Positions 1-11,422 are shown, counted from the first letter of the stretch. The stretch: 64,000 bases of DNA from Ewingella sp. CoE-038-23 (GCF_040419245.1 NZ_JAZHOH010000001.1:558001-622000), one strand, 5' to 3'. Notes: a model not told the origin generated them from the sequence alone. A program made the numbers and translations.

Positions 1-652
1 AGGCATCGGTGGTCAAACGACTCAGAATACGGATGTCGTCAACCGGATAAGGGATTTCAGCGTGCGGAATTAAACGCACCACTGCAGATTCCACTTTTGG
101 CGCTGGCGTAAAGGATTCCGGCGGAACTTCCAGCACGGGAATAATATGGCAGTAGTACTGCGCCATCACGCTCAGGCGGCCGTAAGCTTTGCTGTTCGGC
201 CCGGCAACCAGACGGTTAACCACTTCTTTTTGCAACATAAAGTGCATGTCGCGAATAGCATTCGTATAGAGGAACAGGTGGAACATCAGCGGCGTGGAGA
301 TGTTATACGGCAAGTTGCCGAACACGCGCAGCGGCTGGCCCAGCTCTTTCGACAGCTCGCCGAAGTCGACTTTCATGGCGTCAGACTGGATCACACGCAG
401 CTTGCCGGCCATCTTCGGATTGGTCTCCAGACGGGCGGCCAAATCGCGGTCAAGCTCGACCACGGTCATACTATTAAGGCGCGAGGCAACCGGCTCTGTT
501 AAAGCAGCCAGGCCGGGACCGATTTCGACAACGGCCTGATCGGGCAATGGATGGATAGCCGATACGATGCTGTCGATAACAAACTGATCGGTTAAAAAGT
601 TTTGCCCGAAACGTTTACGAGCAAAGTGGCCTTGGTGTACACGATTATTCAT
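1..652 (-). CDS. rsmA: 16S rRNA adenine dimethyltransferase RsmA (KsgA), C-terminus cut by window edge
   Basis: Dimethylates the two adjacent adenines in the 3'-terminal hairpin of 16S rRNA using S-adenosylmethionine, during late 30S assembly. The ATG is at 650-652 and 217 codons are visible; the E. coli protein has 273 residues, so about 55 C-terminal residues lie outside the window. The SAM-binding glycine loop [10 protein letters not shown] is at residues 43-52. The catalytic NLPYN motif is near residue 113. It follows pdxA by 20 nt on the same strand, the usual surA-pdxA-rsmA order. No frameshift is visible in the part present. Confidence 0.96.
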   Translation of the reverse strand, partial: MNNRVHQGHFARKRFGQNFLTDQFVIDSIVSAIHPLPDQAVVEIGPGLAALTEPVASRLNSMTVVELDRDLAARLETNPKMAGKLRVIQSDAMKVDFGELSKELGQPLRVFGNLPYNISTPLMFHLFLYTNAIRDMHFMLQKEVVNRLVAGPNSKAYGRLSVMAQYYCHIIPVLEVPPESFTPAPKVESAVVRLIPHAEIPYPVDDIRILSRLTTDA

Positions 653-672
653 TGTAGTTGTTTTACTTTTCT

Positions 673-1680
673 TTATAGAACAGCAGAATTGGTTGCCATG
701 CGAATGGCGAGATTTATTGCAGTCTTGAAGCTGCCTGCATCGGCAGTGCCGGTGGCGGCCAGTTCAAGTGCGGTACCGTGATCAACGGAGGTCCGGATAA
801 AGGGCAGGCCGAGTGTGATATTCACTGCGCGGCCGAATCCTTGGTATTTTAGCACCGGAAGGCCCTGATCGTGATACATCGATAACACCGCGTCGGCGTG
901 TTGCAGATATTTCGGCTGGAACAGCGTATCTGCTGGCAGCGGACCAATCAGACTCATTCCCTTTTCGCGCAGTTCATTCAGCGCAGGAATGATGGTATCA
1001 ATCTCTTCATGCCCCATGTGACCGCCTTCCCCCGCGTGCGGGTTGAGACCACAGACATAAATTTGCGGATCGACAATACCAAATTTGGTCTGCAAGTCAT
1101 GATGCAAAATGGTGATCACTTCATGCAAGCTTTGACGAGTGATCGCTGCGGGGACGTCCATCAGCGGCAGATGCGTCGTCGCCAGAGCAACGCGCAGCTC
1201 TTCCGTCGCCAACATCATCACCACGCGATTGCATTGGCTGCGATCGGCGAAGAACTCGGTATGGCCGATAAACGGAATTCCGGCATCATTGATAATGCTT
1301 TTCTGCACCGGACCGGTCACTAAGCCGGCGAATTCGCCGTTGATAGCGCCGTCACAGGCGCGAGCCAGCGTTTCCACCACGTAACCTGCATTAGCTACGT
1401 TAAGCTGACCAGCGATCACTGGAACCGCGGTTTTCACCGGCAAAACGGTCAGCGTGCCCGCAGCCTGAGGCTGAGGCGCCGCGCCCGGCTGGTAATCACG
1501 TAACTCGATTTTCAATCCCAAAATCTGGGCGCGCTCAAGTAACAAAGCCGGATCGGCACAAACCACTAATTCAACAGGCCACGCCTGTTGAGCCAGAGCA
1601 AGTACCAGATCCGGCCCAACCCCGGCTGGCTCGCCGGGGGTGATGACCAAACTTTTTGTCGCTAAAGAATTATTGTCCAT
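673..1680 (-). CDS. pdxA: 4-hydroxythreonine-4-phosphate dehydrogenase PdxA
   Basis: NAD-dependent oxidation of 4-phosphohydroxy-L-threonine in the DXP-dependent pyridoxal-phosphate pathway; cytoplasmic homodimer. 335 aa against about 329 in E. coli. The three metal-ligand histidines are at H170 (ATTHLP), H215 ([10 protein letters not shown]) and H270 (MYHDQGLP). The substrate-contact motif IGHTEFF is at 138-144. The start overlaps the 3' end of surA by 11 nt, implying translational coupling in a surA-pdxA-rsmA transcript. Confidence 0.96.
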   Translation of the reverse strand: MDNNSLATKSLVITPGEPAGVGPDLVLALAQQAWPVELVVCADPALLLERAQILGLKIELRDYQPGAAPQPQAAGTLTVLPVKTAVPVIAGQLNVANAGYVVETLARACDGAINGEFAGLVTGPVQKSIINDAGIPFIGHTEFFADRSQCNRVVMMLATEELRVALATTHLPLMDVPAAITRQSLHEVITILHHDLQTKFGIVDPQIYVCGLNPHAGEGGHMGHEEIDTIIPALNELREKGMSLIGPLPADTLFQPKYLQHADAVLSMYHDQGLPVLKYQGFGRAVNITLGLPFIRTSVDHGTALELAATGTADAGSFKTAINLAIRMATNSAVL

Positions 1681-2965
1681 TACCGTCCAGAATCTTCACG
1701 TACGCATTGGCACGTTGTTCCTGCATCCAGGTCTGAGCTTCTTCAGAGAATTTACGGTTGAACAGCATGCGATACGCGCGCTCTTTCTGCGCTGCGTCGG
1801 TTTTATCCACCTGACGGGTATCGAGTAACTGAATCAAGTGCCAGCCGAATGAGGAGTGAACTGGTGCGCTGAGTTCGCCTTTTTTCAGGTTCATCAGGGC
1901 GTCACGGAACGCCGGATCGTACATATCAGGAGATGCCCAGCCTAAGTCGCCGCCCTGATTCGCTGAACCTGGGTCCTGAGAAAGCTGCTTCGCTTCATCA
2001 GCAAACTTGGCTTTACCGCTGCGAATATCCGCCGCGACCTGCTCAAGCTTCGCGCGAGCCTGATCGTCAGTCATGACCACCGACGGCTTCAGCAAGATGT
2101 GACGTGCGTGAACTTCGGTAACAGAAACGGTTTTGTTGTCGCCACGGATATCGTTAACTTTCAGGATATGGAAGCCGACGCCGGAACGGATTGGACCGAT
2201 GATTTGGCCTTTCTGCGCGGTGCTCAGTGCCTGAGCAAACAGCGTTGGCAGCTCCTGCAATTTGCCCCAACCCATGTTGCCGCCTTTCAGCGCCTGGGAG
2301 TCAGCAGAGTAGGCGATCGCCATTTTGCCGAAGTCGCCACCGTTGTTCAGTTCAGCTACCAGTTTCTTGGCTAAAGCTTCAGCCGTATCGACCTGGTCCT
2401 GCGTTGGGTTTTCCGGCAGAGGGAGCAAAATGTGGCTCAGGTTGAACTCAGCGTCGCCGCCGTTTTGTGCGCCAACCTGTTTGGCCAGTGCATCAACTTC
2501 CTGTGGCAGAACGGTAACGCGACGACGAACTTCGCTGTTACGCACTTCGCTGATCATCATCTCTTTACGGATCTGGGCACGGTAAGTGCTGTAGTTCAGA
2601 CCGTCGTAGGCCAGGCGGCTACGCAGTTGGTCAACCGTCAGTTTGTTCTGTGCGGCAATCCCCGCGATGGCTTTATCAACGTCTTCATCAGTTAGTTTGA
2701 TGCCCATTTTATCGGCCATCTGTAACTGGATCTTGTCCATGATCAGGCGATCAAGGATTTGGTGGCGCAGCGTTGCGTCATCAGGTAATTGCTGATTTGC
2801 CTCTTTAGCCTGCTGTTTAACAGATTGCATCAGGCTGTTGACATCACTGTCCAGGACCACGCCGTTATCCACCACGGCGGCCACTTTATCAACCTCTTGA
2901 GGGGCTGCAAACGCGGTGCTGGCACAAAGCGTTACGCCGAGGAGAAGTGTTCTCCAGTTCTTCAT
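1670..2965 (-). CDS. surA: Periplasmic chaperone and peptidyl-prolyl isomerase SurA
   Basis: Escorts unfolded outer-membrane proteins across the periplasm to the BAM complex. 431 aa. A Sec signal peptide (charged MKNWR start, Leu-rich core, cleavage after AFA near residue 20) precedes the N-terminal chaperone module. Two parvulin (PpiC) domains follow at roughly 175-275 and 285-385, marked by the SHILLPLP and RHILLKPS strands, and then a C-terminal helix. It lies 66 nt downstream of lptD, one of its main clients. An in-frame overlap region with pdxA follows. Confidence 0.97.
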   Translation of the reverse strand: MKNWRTLLLGVTLCASTAFAAPQEVDKVAAVVDNGVVLDSDVNSLMQSVKQQAKEANQQLPDDATLRHQILDRLIMDKIQLQMADKMGIKLTDEDVDKAIAGIAAQNKLTVDQLRSRLAYDGLNYSTYRAQIRKEMMISEVRNSEVRRRVTVLPQEVDALAKQVGAQNGGDAEFNLSHILLPLPENPTQDQVDTAEALAKKLVAELNNGGDFGKMAIAYSADSQALKGGNMGWGKLQELPTLFAQALSTAQKGQIIGPIRSGVGFHILKVNDIRGDNKTVSVTEVHARHILLKPSVVMTDDQARAKLEQVAADIRSGKAKFADEAKQLSQDPGSANQGGDLGWASPDMYDPAFRDALMNLKKGELSAPVHSSFGWHLIQLLDTRQVDKTDAAQKERAYRMLFNRKFSEEAQTWMQEQRANAYVKILDGNGQ

Positions 2966-3031
2966 ACATTTTCCATTTGTTTAATCCGCAATTGCGGATG
3001 CAAGTTCACTGAGTTCAACATGTCGTCGGTC

Positions 3032-5407
3032 TTAGAATGCACGTTGATAAGGCAATATACCGCGGCCCAGCATTTCTGCGGTTCCGAGGGTATGACTATT
3101 ACTCAGGCCACGAAGTTCAAGAGTGAGTGAAATCTTGTTGTCATACTTACTTTCTGCGTTGACGTTATCAAAGTTGGTGATTTTACGCTCGTAGCCAAAG
3201 CCAACCGCCCAACAGCAGGTATTGTATTGCAGACCGAGCAATTGATCAGCCGGTTGCTGTGCTTTGGTGTCGTAATAATAGGCACCCACGATGGCCCAAC
3301 GATCGGCGATTGGCCAGCTGGCGATGCCGCCCACTTGCGAAATACCTTGCTGATAACCCGGGTTTTGCACGTTTGGCAGCGTAGCCTGAATATACTCTGG
3401 GCTGGCATAACGGTAGCTCAACTGAACCATTTTGTCCGAATCAGCACGGTATTCAAGCACCGCATCACCCAGCGCTAAGGCATCAAGGCGTGTGTCATAC
3501 TGCGCACCGCCGCGAACACCCCAGAAGTCGTTGATTTTATAGTAAGTGTCACCCGCCCACACCAGGCTGCCAGTATCATCATTCTTGTCCAGAACGCTGT
3601 TCTGATCGCCAGTGCGCGGAGGGGTGAAGTAGTAAATCTGCCCCAATGACGCGTTAAAGCGTTCAACCAAACCATCATCGTAAATACGGGTGGTTAAACC
3701 ACTCGCCACTTGGTTAGCTGAAGCAATGCGGTCAAGGCCACTGTAACTCTTATCGCGGAACAGGCCGGTGTAGTCGGACTGTAGCAGCGTGGAGTCATAG
3801 GTGTTGATCCCACTCTGGTCTCGGTAAGGAATATAAAGATACTGGGCGCGTGGTTCGAGGGTTTGGGTATAGCCCGCGTTCCAATCCATGGTGCGTTCAA
3901 ACACCATCTTGCCGTCAGATTTAAACTCAGGCAGCGTGCGGTTTACCGAGCTTTGCAGCTTAGAGTTAGGGTTAGCAGCAAAGAACGAGTCAGGAATATC
4001 CTGCTGATAATGGGTCGTCATTAATTTGACTTCATTATCCAGGCTACCCAGCCTGTTACTCAGCGGCAGGCTTAATGTTGGCTCTAAGTGCAGTCGCGTG
4101 GCTTCCGGGTTATCCGGATTCACGCTGGTGAACTTGGCGGCCTGGCCGTAAACATGAAGGTCAAACGGACCGAGATCGTTTTTGTAGTAGTTGACGTCAA
4201 ACTGCGGCATTGCGCGGTATGCGTTGGTGTTACCTGCGCCGTTAAAGATTTGGAACTGCTTACTGGCTAAGGTCGCGTCCCAGTTCTGATTGGCATAGCC
4301 GACGCTGAATTTCTGCGCCGCATAGCCGTCGGTGGTTGAGCCATACTTGGAGTCAAAGTCGGTGAAGTAGTACGGATCGCTGACCTTGGTATAGTCAACG
4401 TTGAAACGCCAGACTTGATCCACGACGCCTGAGTGCGCCCAGTAGTACATCCAGCGCTTGGTTTTATCGCTGGTACGCGCCTGACTCTTCACATAATCGT
4501 CGTCAATTTTTTTGTCATTGCCCAAATAATCGAACTCCATCATACCCGCGCCGAGGCCGGTCAGATAACGGAACTCGTTCTGCAATTGCAGTCCACGGTT
4601 GCTCATGTAGTTTGGGGTGATGGTGGCGTCGTAGTTAGGCGCGATATTCCAGTAATAAGGAATAGTAACGCCGAAGCCATTAGTGTTGCTGTAGTTGGCG
4701 TTCGGGATTAAGAAACCAGAACGGCGGCGGTCGCCGATAGGCAACTGCATATAGGGACTGTAGAACACCGGCACCGGGCCAATATGGAAGCGCGCATTCC
4801 AGATTTCAGCCACTTCTTCCTGACGATCTTCAATGATGGTCGAACCCACCACGCTCCAGCTATTATCGCCGGGCAGACAGGAAGTAAAGGTACCGTTATC
4901 CAAGATGGTGTAGCGGTTGCTGTCACGCTGCTTCATCTTATCTGCCGTACCGCGACCTTGGCGGCCTACCATCTGGTAGTCACCTTTTTCCAGATCGGTA
5001 TCTTTGGTGGTTAGATTCGAGAAACCTTTAGGGCCGTTCAGTTTGATCTGCGGATCGCTATATCTCACGTCACCGGTTGCGGTCACGGTGCGAAGTGGCG
5101 TGGCTTCGCCAGGGGTTGTCACCTGGTTAAGCTGCACCTGATCGGCAGTAAGAGAGCTGTTACCCTGCTCGACATTAACGCTACCGCTAAACAGCGCGTT
5201 GTCGGGATAGTTGCCGGTGGCCTGATCCGCCTGAATATTAACAGGAAGCTTATTCGGATCACCGGTTACCAGAGGTTTATCATAAGTAGGCACGCCGAGC
5301 ATACACTGCGCAGCGAGATCAGCTAAAGCGCCATGGCTGTACAGGGCCGTCCAAATAGTGGTGGCCAGCAGCGTGGGGAAGCGTGTTTTCAGACGTCTGT
5401 TTTTCAT
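3032..5407 (-). CDS. lptD: LPS-assembly outer-membrane protein LptD (Imp/OstA)
   Basis: Beta-barrel that, with the LptE lipoprotein, inserts lipopolysaccharide into the outer leaflet. 791 aa. Signal peptide with likely cleavage after GALA (residue 29), then an N-terminal OstA/jellyroll domain, then a C-terminal 26-strand-type barrel ending in an aromatic residue. The four conserved cysteines that form inter-domain disulfides are present: C35, one near residue 178 (TFTSCLPG), and the adjacent pair C731-C732 (YNTCCWAV). It is first in the lptD-surA-pdxA-rsmA series and diverges from djlA. The 182-bp intergenic region 5408-5589 must hold both promoters; I could not assign a convincing sigma-E box by eye. 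Confidence 0.97.
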   Translation of the reverse strand: MKNRRLKTRFPTLLATTIWTALYSHGALADLAAQCMLGVPTYDKPLVTGDPNKLPVNIQADQATGNYPDNALFSGSVNVEQGNSSLTADQVQLNQVTTPGEATPLRTVTATGDVRYSDPQIKLNGPKGFSNLTTKDTDLEKGDYQMVGRQGRGTADKMKQRDSNRYTILDNGTFTSCLPGDNSWSVVGSTIIEDRQEEVAEIWNARFHIGPVPVFYSPYMQLPIGDRRRSGFLIPNANYSNTNGFGVTIPYYWNIAPNYDATITPNYMSNRGLQLQNEFRYLTGLGAGMMEFDYLGNDKKIDDDYVKSQARTSDKTKRWMYYWAHSGVVDQVWRFNVDYTKVSDPYYFTDFDSKYGSTTDGYAAQKFSVGYANQNWDATLASKQFQIFNGAGNTNAYRAMPQFDVNYYKNDLGPFDLHVYGQAAKFTSVNPDNPEATRLHLEPTLSLPLSNRLGSLDNEVKLMTTHYQQDIPDSFFAANPNSKLQSSVNRTLPEFKSDGKMVFERTMDWNAGYTQTLEPRAQYLYIPYRDQSGINTYDSTLLQSDYTGLFRDKSYSGLDRIASANQVASGLTTRIYDDGLVERFNASLGQIYYFTPPRTGDQNSVLDKNDDTGSLVWAGDTYYKINDFWGVRGGAQYDTRLDALALGDAVLEYRADSDKMVQLSYRYASPEYIQATLPNVQNPGYQQGISQVGGIASWPIADRWAIVGAYYYDTKAQQPADQLLGLQYNTCCWAVGFGYERKITNFDNVNAESKYDNKISLTLELRGLSNSHTLGTAEMLGRGILPYQRAF

Positions 5408-5589
5408 ACGTAAAATGGTGTTCCGTCATCAGAGGCATCATGCCGGCAAACGGTCAGAGACTATATTACTCATCATCGTTGCGCTAGTGTTAAATCCAAC
5501 CGGTAAACGTCGTCGCCGTTAGGCACAACGATAAATGCCAGTTATGATAAAGCAATTTTTCGACGACGCCATGGTGAATTGAGGAGTAT

Positions 5590-6405
5590 ATGCAGTATTG
5601 GGGAAAGCTGCTCGGGCTTGTGCTGGGTTTAATGTCCGGCGTGGGATTCTGGGGAATCGTTATAGGACTGTTGATTGGGCATATGTTCGACAAGGCGCGC
5701 TCGGCTAAAAGCCGCGGCTATTTTGCCGATCAACAGACAAGACAAACACTATTTTTCCGCACCACCTTTGAGGTGATGGGGCATTTAACGAAATCAAAGG
5801 GGCGTGTTACCGAGGCTGATATTCAGATTGCCAGCCTTTATATGGACAGAATGCAGCTGCACGGCGAGAACCGAAATGCGGCACAGCGCGCATTCCAGAG
5901 TGGTAAAGAGTCGAGTTATCCACTGCGTGAGAAGATGCGCGAACTGCGCAGCGTCTGTTTTGGGCGTTTCGACCTAATCCGGACTTTTCTGGAAATTCAG
6001 ATCCAGGCCGCCTTTGCCGATGGCTCGCTGCATCCTAATGAACGGCAGGTGCTGTACGTCATCGCCGAAGAGTTAGGCATCTCCCGCCAGCAGTTCGACC
6101 AGTTCCTCAGCATGATGGAGGGCGGTCAGCAATTTGGCGGGCAGCAGGGGCATTACTCACAGGGCGGATTCCGGCGGGCTCCGCAAGGGCCGACGCTGGC
6201 CGATGCTTGTAAAGTGCTGGGTGTCAGTCCGTCAGACGATAGCGCCGTCATTAAGCGCGCCTATCGCAAGCTGATGAGCGAACATCATCCCGACAAGCTG
6301 GTGGCGAAAGGCCTGCCGCCGGAAATGATGGAGATGGCGAAAGAGAAGGCGCAGGCGATTCAGGCGGCTTATGACCTGATTAAACGCGAGAAAGGTTTTA
6401 AATAA
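5590..6405 (+). CDS. djlA: Membrane-anchored DnaJ-like co-chaperone DjlA
   Basis: Type III J-protein of the inner membrane that stimulates DnaK ATPase; linked in E. coli to Rcs-dependent capsule induction. 271 aa, the same length as E. coli DjlA. One N-terminal transmembrane segment (about residues 6-30, rich in Gly, as in the dimerising anchor of the family), a TerB-like middle domain, a Gly/Gln-rich linker (about 175-195) and a C-terminal J-domain with the HPD triad at 233-235. The GAGGAG Shine-Dalgarno sits 6-7 nt before the ATG. It diverges from lptD, as in E. coli. Confidence 0.95.
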   Translation: MQYWGKLLGLVLGLMSGVGFWGIVIGLLIGHMFDKARSAKSRGYFADQQTRQTLFFRTTFEVMGHLTKSKGRVTEADIQIASLYMDRMQLHGENRNAAQRAFQSGKESSYPLREKMRELRSVCFGRFDLIRTFLEIQIQAAFADGSLHPNERQVLYVIAEELGISRQQFDQFLSMMEGGQQFGGQQGHYSQGGFRRAPQGPTLADACKVLGVSPSDDSAVIKRAYRKLMSEHHPDKLVAKGLPPEMMEMAKEKAQAIQAAYDLIKREKGFK

Positions 6406-6416
6406 GCATCCATGCA

Positions 6417-6443
6417 AAAGGCACCTAAAAAGGTGCCTTTTTT
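6417..6443. terminator. Bidirectional rho-independent terminator djlA / autotransporter
   Basis: Perfect stem AAGGCACCT / AGGTGCCTT with a 4-nt A loop, flanked by A-rich sequence on the left and a T run on the right. It lies between the convergent djlA and autotransporter 3' ends, so it can serve both. Confidence 0.85.
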
Positions 6444-6463
6444 ACTTCCCAGCTTTCTAATTA

Positions 6464-9400
6464 TTAGAAGCTAATCTTAACCCCCGCAACCCCTTGCCAG
6501 TAATTCACACCTTCGTTATCCAATCTGCGCTGATACTGCACACCGGCATTCAGTGAGATGTTGGCGACAGGATTATTAATAATCCCCACATCGATCATCC
6601 CAGAGCTACCGGTTGAGCCGCTGATGAAGCTATTAGTGCGACTATTGAAGGTACTGCCGATATCCAGCGTTGCATCACTACTGAGATCCTTAATAAAGGT
6701 GGTATTAGCTATCAACGCCCATTTTCCGGTTTTTGAGGTATCCCAGTTGTAACGATAACGTAGCCCAGTGCGAATGGTAGGGCGATTTATGTCGTTATAA
6801 TCCACCTTAGTGTTATCGACGTCAGTCACATCATCGATTTGCAGATGCTGGATACCCACGCCGACCAGAGGAGTGAGCTGATGATTACCAAGCTTAAATT
6901 TACGACCTACATCCAGCGTAGCGCCGATTGATTTTGCATGAATATCAGCTACGTCACCACCGCGTAGATCGGTAGAAACATTACCGTCGTACTTCGCAAT
7001 ATCAGCACTGAGGTCAACCGTGATGCCACTGTTGTGTTCATAAGAAGCCAAAGATGAGATACCCCAAGCTGTGTACTGGATTTTGCTATTTCCGTCAGCA
7101 GCCTGCGGTGTGACATCAAGCTGGGTGTTGGAGAGACCGAGATTAATGTCCAACGAGTGAGTATCATTTGCTAAGTGCAGGGCTTTTCCACCCAGCAGCC
7201 AACCACTCTGTTTCTGCGTATAGTCGTAGCCATAATTCATAAAGCCTAGCGAAGAATGATATTTGTCTTCTCCGTTAAGATACTGGAAGAAAATGTTCAG
7301 CTTAGTATCTTGAGTCGCCAGAACCTGATTGCGGAAGGTTTCATTCAGCCGCGAACTGTAGTTCAAAATGGCAGATGACAGTGAAAGATATGATGGGATC
7401 TGCGGCGTCACGGCTTTCCGAGAGGCTTTTGATGAATTTTGTTTTGCTAGCCTGCTGCCATCGTTGCCAGATTTTAGAGCTAGTTCCTCAATCAAACCGT
7501 TACTTGGTTCCGGCGCAGGCCTCTCATCCCAATAAGCCTCGTTCTGAGGGATCGCATTTTCTCCTTCGCTCAGCAGGGTGTTTTGCAGACGATAATCCCA
7601 ATACTGGTTACCGAAACCTTCAACTTCACGTTGCTTTGCTGAACTCTTCCCAGGTGCAAACGCGTATAGACCATAGGCATAGGCTCCGCGTGCGACATAG
7701 CCTTGAGCCAGTTTAAAGCTGTTTTTCGATGCCTGGCCAGCTACCTGGATAAGCGACAAGCCTTCATCATTATCCGCATGACCCAGATTATGAAAGTCAG
7801 TCAGCAGCCCGTTTCCCGATAGCGAAATTCGCACTGAAATAGGCTCTTTGGTGATCACATCGCCTTTTATCAGCAGTTTGTCGGTTTGTGCAGACTGTCT
7901 ATCTAAATGGGTACGTAGGCTGAGAAGCGTATTATTGCCTGTAGTGAGATTGCCGTTAATTCTCTGCACCGCAGGGTTGAAGTTATAACCATCACTCGTG
8001 GCCGTCCTGCTAGGTGCCCATCGCACATTGTCTTTAAAGATAAGGTCAGAGAATAAGGTGCCACTACCGTAGAGTTGGGTGTTATCTCCCATCGTCAAAG
8101 TAGAGTGCAGCGAACCATTGAGTACGAGCGAACCGCCGTTGATGTCCGTGGAGCCAGTAAAGGGACTAAAGCTGTTGAAATACAGGGTGCCTGGCCCGCC
8201 TTTCACCAGTTTCCCATCACCGCGGATTTCAGCATCAATAACTACATCATTCCCGCCGTCAGTACTGGTTGTGCTCTCAACTTTTTGGTCAACACTAATC
8301 AAACTACCTGATGTTAAATCCACTTCGCCTTTCAGGTGTGATTTGCTGTTAAGCACCATGCGGGCGCGTTCATTAAGTTTTACCTTCGCAGTTAATGACG
8401 CATGTTCACTCACCCGAAGCGTTGAAAAACTTGCCACATCGATGTTGTTAAAGCTGTAGGTTTCATCGATCCAGTCATTATCGACTACCACACCTCCGGC
8501 ATGGGGTGTCGGTCTGCCACTCAGAATAAAGGTGCCTCGATTGACAGATAATTTATTTAGCTCTGCGCCGCCCGCAAGTTCCCAGCTATGGAGAGCTGAC
8601 TCAGGTGAATAGTCGATATCTAGATTAAAGCGTGTTTCTTCACTACCGAGGTGACCGATAAACCTCTGATTATTCGAATTGTTAAAACGCAGAGTGCTGA
8701 GTTTGTTTGGATGACTGTTAAGGATTTTAGCGCCATTATCATTATGATTAATGGTTTTAAAGGCAAAGTCATGCCCGTTAACATCCAGTGTGCCGCCGCG
8801 ATAACCGAAATTGATTCTGTTGCTTTCAATTTGATTCTGGCCTTCAATACGCACAGTCGGGCGGCCACTGACTAGCGTCACACTGGAAAAAGCCTGCTGC
8901 TGCCCCCGAGCATTTACCCGCTGGTTCAGAATAACCAAGCCATCGCCGACGTTTAACCCACCCTCGTTATTTCCAATACCATTAACGTGCAGGGTGCCTT
9001 TACCAATTTTATGCAGGTTATCGCCTAGTAGGCCATTGACTCGCCAATCGACCGTTTTTTCAGCGTCGATTTCAATCCCCCCGCCGACCCAGGTACTATT
9101 TTTTCCTGGAGCAGAGTCGACTTGGTAGTTGTTGGAGAACCTTAATTTTGCTGCGCCATGGTTGATAGAGTCTTCCAGAACGATCCGGCCTCCATCCCCT
9201 GCAAATCTCAGGTCTTTACTGGCATCAAGTTGAGCATTGCTAGCCAGATAGGGCAGGATCGCGTCGACGCCATGCCATTGCCAACTATTATTGCCTTGAC
9301 TGATGCTTGCCTTAGTCCAGTGGATATCACCCATGCCAGCACTGTCAGTGACATCTGGATCTGTATTTTTGGCAAGTACACTGTTCATGAATGATTGCTG

Positions 9401-9961
9401 CATATAGAGTGTGTAACTTTCTAAGTTATAGGGGCCATTGCCACCTACCCAAGGCGACACACCGATTAACTTCCAGATTTTTTCTTTATTATCGTAGACA
9501 TAGAGCGGGCTTCCGCTGTCCCCAGGCTGAATACCACTACTAAAAGGTTCGACCCGAGGATCGTTTGGACCATAGTTTTTCCAAGTTAAATGACCATTTT
9601 GGAAAGTCGGATTGGTTATGGTGCCGCCGGTTTTCCAGCTATAAGCTCCTGAAAGCCATTTTTTCTCTTTTGTCACCGGGTCGATTTGATATTGAGTACC
9701 CGTACCCGCTCGTGCGAAATATTGGTATCGCTCGCTGTCGTTTTTAACATCGTTAGGGTCGGCAATTGGCATCGGTGCAGTTTCGGTAACTACTTTATTA
9801 AGACGTGGAAGATGAAAATCCTTATTATTTGTTTTATATGCCGGGTCATCGTTGCGGTTAATTATCTGATACTCAGTATTGTACTTGGCCTTATTACCGA
9901 AATTAACACTTTGATATCCCCCATTATGCGCCACGCTGGCAATATAAGAAGGGTGCGTCAG
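6464..9961 (-). pseudogene. Serine-protease autotransporter, C-terminal part (catalytic passenger plus beta-barrel), separated from its start by an IS
   Basis: Peptidase S6 (IgA-protease type) autotransporter. The chymotrypsin-like triad is visible: His in SVAHNGGY, Asp in KDFHLPRL, Ser in QPGDSGSPL (residues 94, 130 and 231 of the restored protein). A long beta-helical passenger rich in Asn/Gly repeats follows. The last roughly 270 residues form an autotransporter translocator barrel ending in the typical terminal Phe (VKISF). The frame stays open upstream into the IS to a TTG at 10022-10024, but the first 21 residues of that reading are IS-derived and give no signal peptide, so export is not expected. 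Joined to the fragment at 11173-11422, the gene encodes 1247 aa. The natural substrate is unknown. The gene sits between djlA and rluA, which suggests an acquired island. Confidence 0.9.
9958..9961. repeat. Left target-site duplication TCAG
   Basis: TCAG lies immediately outside the left IS end and is repeated exactly outside the right end (11173-11176). Four bp is the usual duplication of IS407-group elements. Collapsing the two copies restores the codon ACG and a continuous autotransporter frame. Confidence 0.85.
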
Positions 9962-10000
9962 TGATCTCTTCCCTTCTTTCAGTACCGTTGTAAAGTAGAG
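9962..10000 (+). repeat. Left terminal inverted repeat of the IS
   Basis: Begins TGATCTCTTCCC and ends TAAAGTAGAG. Read from the other end, the right repeat begins TGACCTCCTCCC and ends TAAACTAGAG, with a shared GTACC block in the middle; one gap is needed. Imperfect repeats of this kind are normal in the IS3 family. Confidence 0.82.
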
Positions 10001-10040
10001 TTTTGGCCCTTCTTTTCCGTCCAAAAAGAGGTCATTCGTT

Positions 10041-10307
10041 ATGAAAAAGACGCGTTATACCGAGGAACAAATTGCTTTTGCACTCAAACAGGCTGAAACC
10101 GGCACTCGTGTCGAGGAAGTCTGCAGAAAGATGGGGATTTCTGAGGCGACATTTTACAATTGGAAGAAGAAATTTGGCGGCATGGGCGTCACGGAATTAC
10201 GCCGTCTTCGCCAGCTTGAGGAAGAGAATCAGCGCCTCAAACGTCTCGTCGCCGATCTGAGTCTGGACAAGGAGATGCTGCAGGATGTCATTCGAAAAAA
10301 GTTCTGA
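10041..10307 (+). CDS. IS3-family transposase OrfA (helix-turn-helix, leucine zipper)
   Basis: 88 aa. An N-terminal helix-turn-helix of the HTH_Tnp_1 (COG2963) type includes [20 protein letters not shown] at residues 30-49. It is followed by a Leu-heptad coiled coil (about 55-75) used for multimerisation. The AGAGG Shine-Dalgarno is upstream of the ATG. The last codons overlap the A AAA AAG heptamer at 10295-10301, where a -1 shift would fuse it to OrfB; without the shift, translation ends at the TGA 10305-10307. Confidence 0.93.
   Translation: MKKTRYTEEQIAFALKQAETGTRVEEVCRKMGISEATFYNWKKKFGGMGVTELRRLRQLEEENQRLKRLVADLSLDKEMLQDVIRKKF
10295..10301 (+). other. Programmed -1 frameshift heptamer A AAA AAG
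   Basis: In the OrfA frame the codons read CGA AAA AAG; slipping back one base puts the ribosome in the OrfB frame (GTT CTG AGG). This is the classical IS3-family site for making the OrfAB transposase, here predicted as 366 aa. Confidence 0.8.
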
Positions 10308-11140
10308 GGCCGCCGCAGAAGCGGGAAGCAGTTGAATATCTGCTGGCGGCCTACCGTATCGGTGTACGCAGAGGATGCCGTCTGATAATGCAGAGTCGCA
10401 CGGTTTATCATTACTGTAGTCATCGTGACGACAGGGCTATTACCCAACGGATACGGGAAATTGCAGAAACGCGTATCCGTTATGGCTGCCAGCGCATTCA
10501 TATTCTTTTGCGCCGTGAGGGCTGGCTGGTTAACCATAAGAAAACACACCGTATTTACTGCCTTGAGGGGCTCAACCTGCGTTCGAAACGCCCACGCCGG
10601 CATGTGACCGCCAGACACCGGAAAGGACGGCCTCAGGTGCTTGTTGCAGATCAGTGCTGGAGCATGGATTTCGTTGCTGATAACCTGTTCAACGGGCGTC
10701 GGATCAGGGCGCTAACTATAGTCGATAATTTTAGTCGGGAATGTCTGGCGATCGAAGTCGGTCAGGGGTTACGGGGCGAGAATGTTGTGGCTGTTCTGGA
10801 GCGGTTGAAGCTGTCGTGGGGGCGTGTTCCGCAAAGGCTGCAGACAGACAACGGCAGCGAGTTTATCTCTAAATCGATGGACCGTTGGGCCTATGAAAAT
10901 CAGGTGACGATGGACTTCTCACGGCCCGGAAAGCCTACGGATAATGCCTTTATAGAGTCATTTAATGGCAGCCTGAGGGATGAATGTCTGAACGTACACT
11001 GGTTCCTTTCTTTGGAAGATGCTCAAGAGAAAATTGAATGCTGGCGGCAGGAATATAATCACTTTCGCCCACATTCTTCGTTAAATAATCTGACTCCGGC
11101 AGAATTTGCCCGAAGTCATCAAAAAGGTCCGGATCTCTAG
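10301..11140 (+). CDS. IS3-family transposase OrfB, DDE integrase core (made as OrfAB by frameshift)
   Basis: rve-type integrase domain. Catalytic residues are seen in WSMDFVAD (first Asp), LQTDNGSEF (second Asp) and NAFIESFNG (Glu), followed by the usual C-terminal [10 protein letters not shown] signature. The frame is open from the slip site through [20 protein letters not shown], typical of the fusion joint; the first internal ATG is at 10388, so independent initiation there would lose the N-terminal part. The stop codon lies inside the right inverted repeat. Confidence 0.93.
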   Translation, partial: VLRPPQKREAVEYLLAAYRIGVRRGCRLIMQSRTVYHYCSHRDDRAITQRIREIAETRIRYGCQRIHILLRREGWLVNHKKTHRIYCLEGLNLRSKRPRRHVTARHRKGRPQVLVADQCWSMDFVADNLFNGRRIRALTIVDNFSRECLAIEVGQGLRGENVVAVLERLKLSWGRVPQRLQTDNGSEFISKSMDRWAYENQVTMDFSRPGKPTDNAFIESFNGSLRDECLNVHWFLSLEDAQEKIECWRQEYNHFRPHSSLNNLTPAEFARSHQKGPDL

Positions 11141-11172
11141 TTTAGCCTGGTACGGATATTGGGAGGAGGTCA
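11135..11172 (-). repeat. Right terminal inverted repeat of the IS
   Basis: Reverse complement of the left end with substitutions and one gap; ends in CA at 11172. The OrfB stop codon falls within it. It is followed directly by the second TCAG copy at 11173-11176. Confidence 0.82.
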
Positions 11173-11422
11173 TCAGTGTGGCTATCCCATTACTATCAAT
11201 GGCGCTAAAATCGGGAATAGGGAAGTTTAGCTTTCCCGCCGGCGTGCCATCCTTATTTAAAACTTCAACGCCTTCCTTCCCTGGACTGTACTTGCCAAGA
11301 TTTTCAGCAAAATCGCGGTAATCCTGTACCGAGACATCTTCTCGCATGACGGCCGCGTCAACATCAAAAAGAGCCAAGGCAATTAAGCTACTTAGTAACT
11401 TTGGTTTCCATGTCATATTCAT
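11173..11422 (-). pseudogene. Serine-protease autotransporter, N-terminal part (signal peptide and first 83 residues)
   Basis: ATG at 11420-11422 with an AGGGA Shine-Dalgarno. Signal peptide with a Lys start and a hydrophobic core (LLSSLIALALF), then the family's opening block: YRDFAENLGKYSPG, the LNKDGT strand and PIPDFSAIDSNGIATL, which in intact S6 autotransporters runs straight into the His-containing strand. Here the frame runs into the IS and stops after about 30 foreign residues, at 11081. The 225-bp region 11423-11647 upstream is AT-rich and should hold the promoter. Confidence 0.88.

Larger units (their letters stand above)
9962..11172 (+). mobile_element. IS3-family insertion sequence (IS407-group-like), 1211 bp, apparently intact
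   Basis: The boundaries were deduced from three agreeing signs: TG...CA ends, alignable 38-39-bp imperfect terminal inverted repeats, and a perfect TCAG duplication. The element carries orfA with a helix-turn-helix, orfB with a complete DDE triad, and an A AAA AAG slip site in the overlap. It inserted in the opposite orientation to the host autotransporter gene, at codons 83-84, just before the catalytic His. Both transposase frames are undamaged, so the element may still be mobile. Confidence 0.9.

Noticed and set aside
9962..10024. Reading the autotransporter as starting at TTG 10024
   Set aside because: Bases 9962-10024 belong to the left end of the IS; the peptide before LTHPSY is IS-derived and the real continuation is at 11173-11422.
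10028..10035. GAGGTCAT shared with 11166-11173 as the target-site duplication
   Set aside because: It would leave only 5 bp before the transposase start and no terminal repeat; the TCAG duplication with alignable IRs and a restored host frame is far better.
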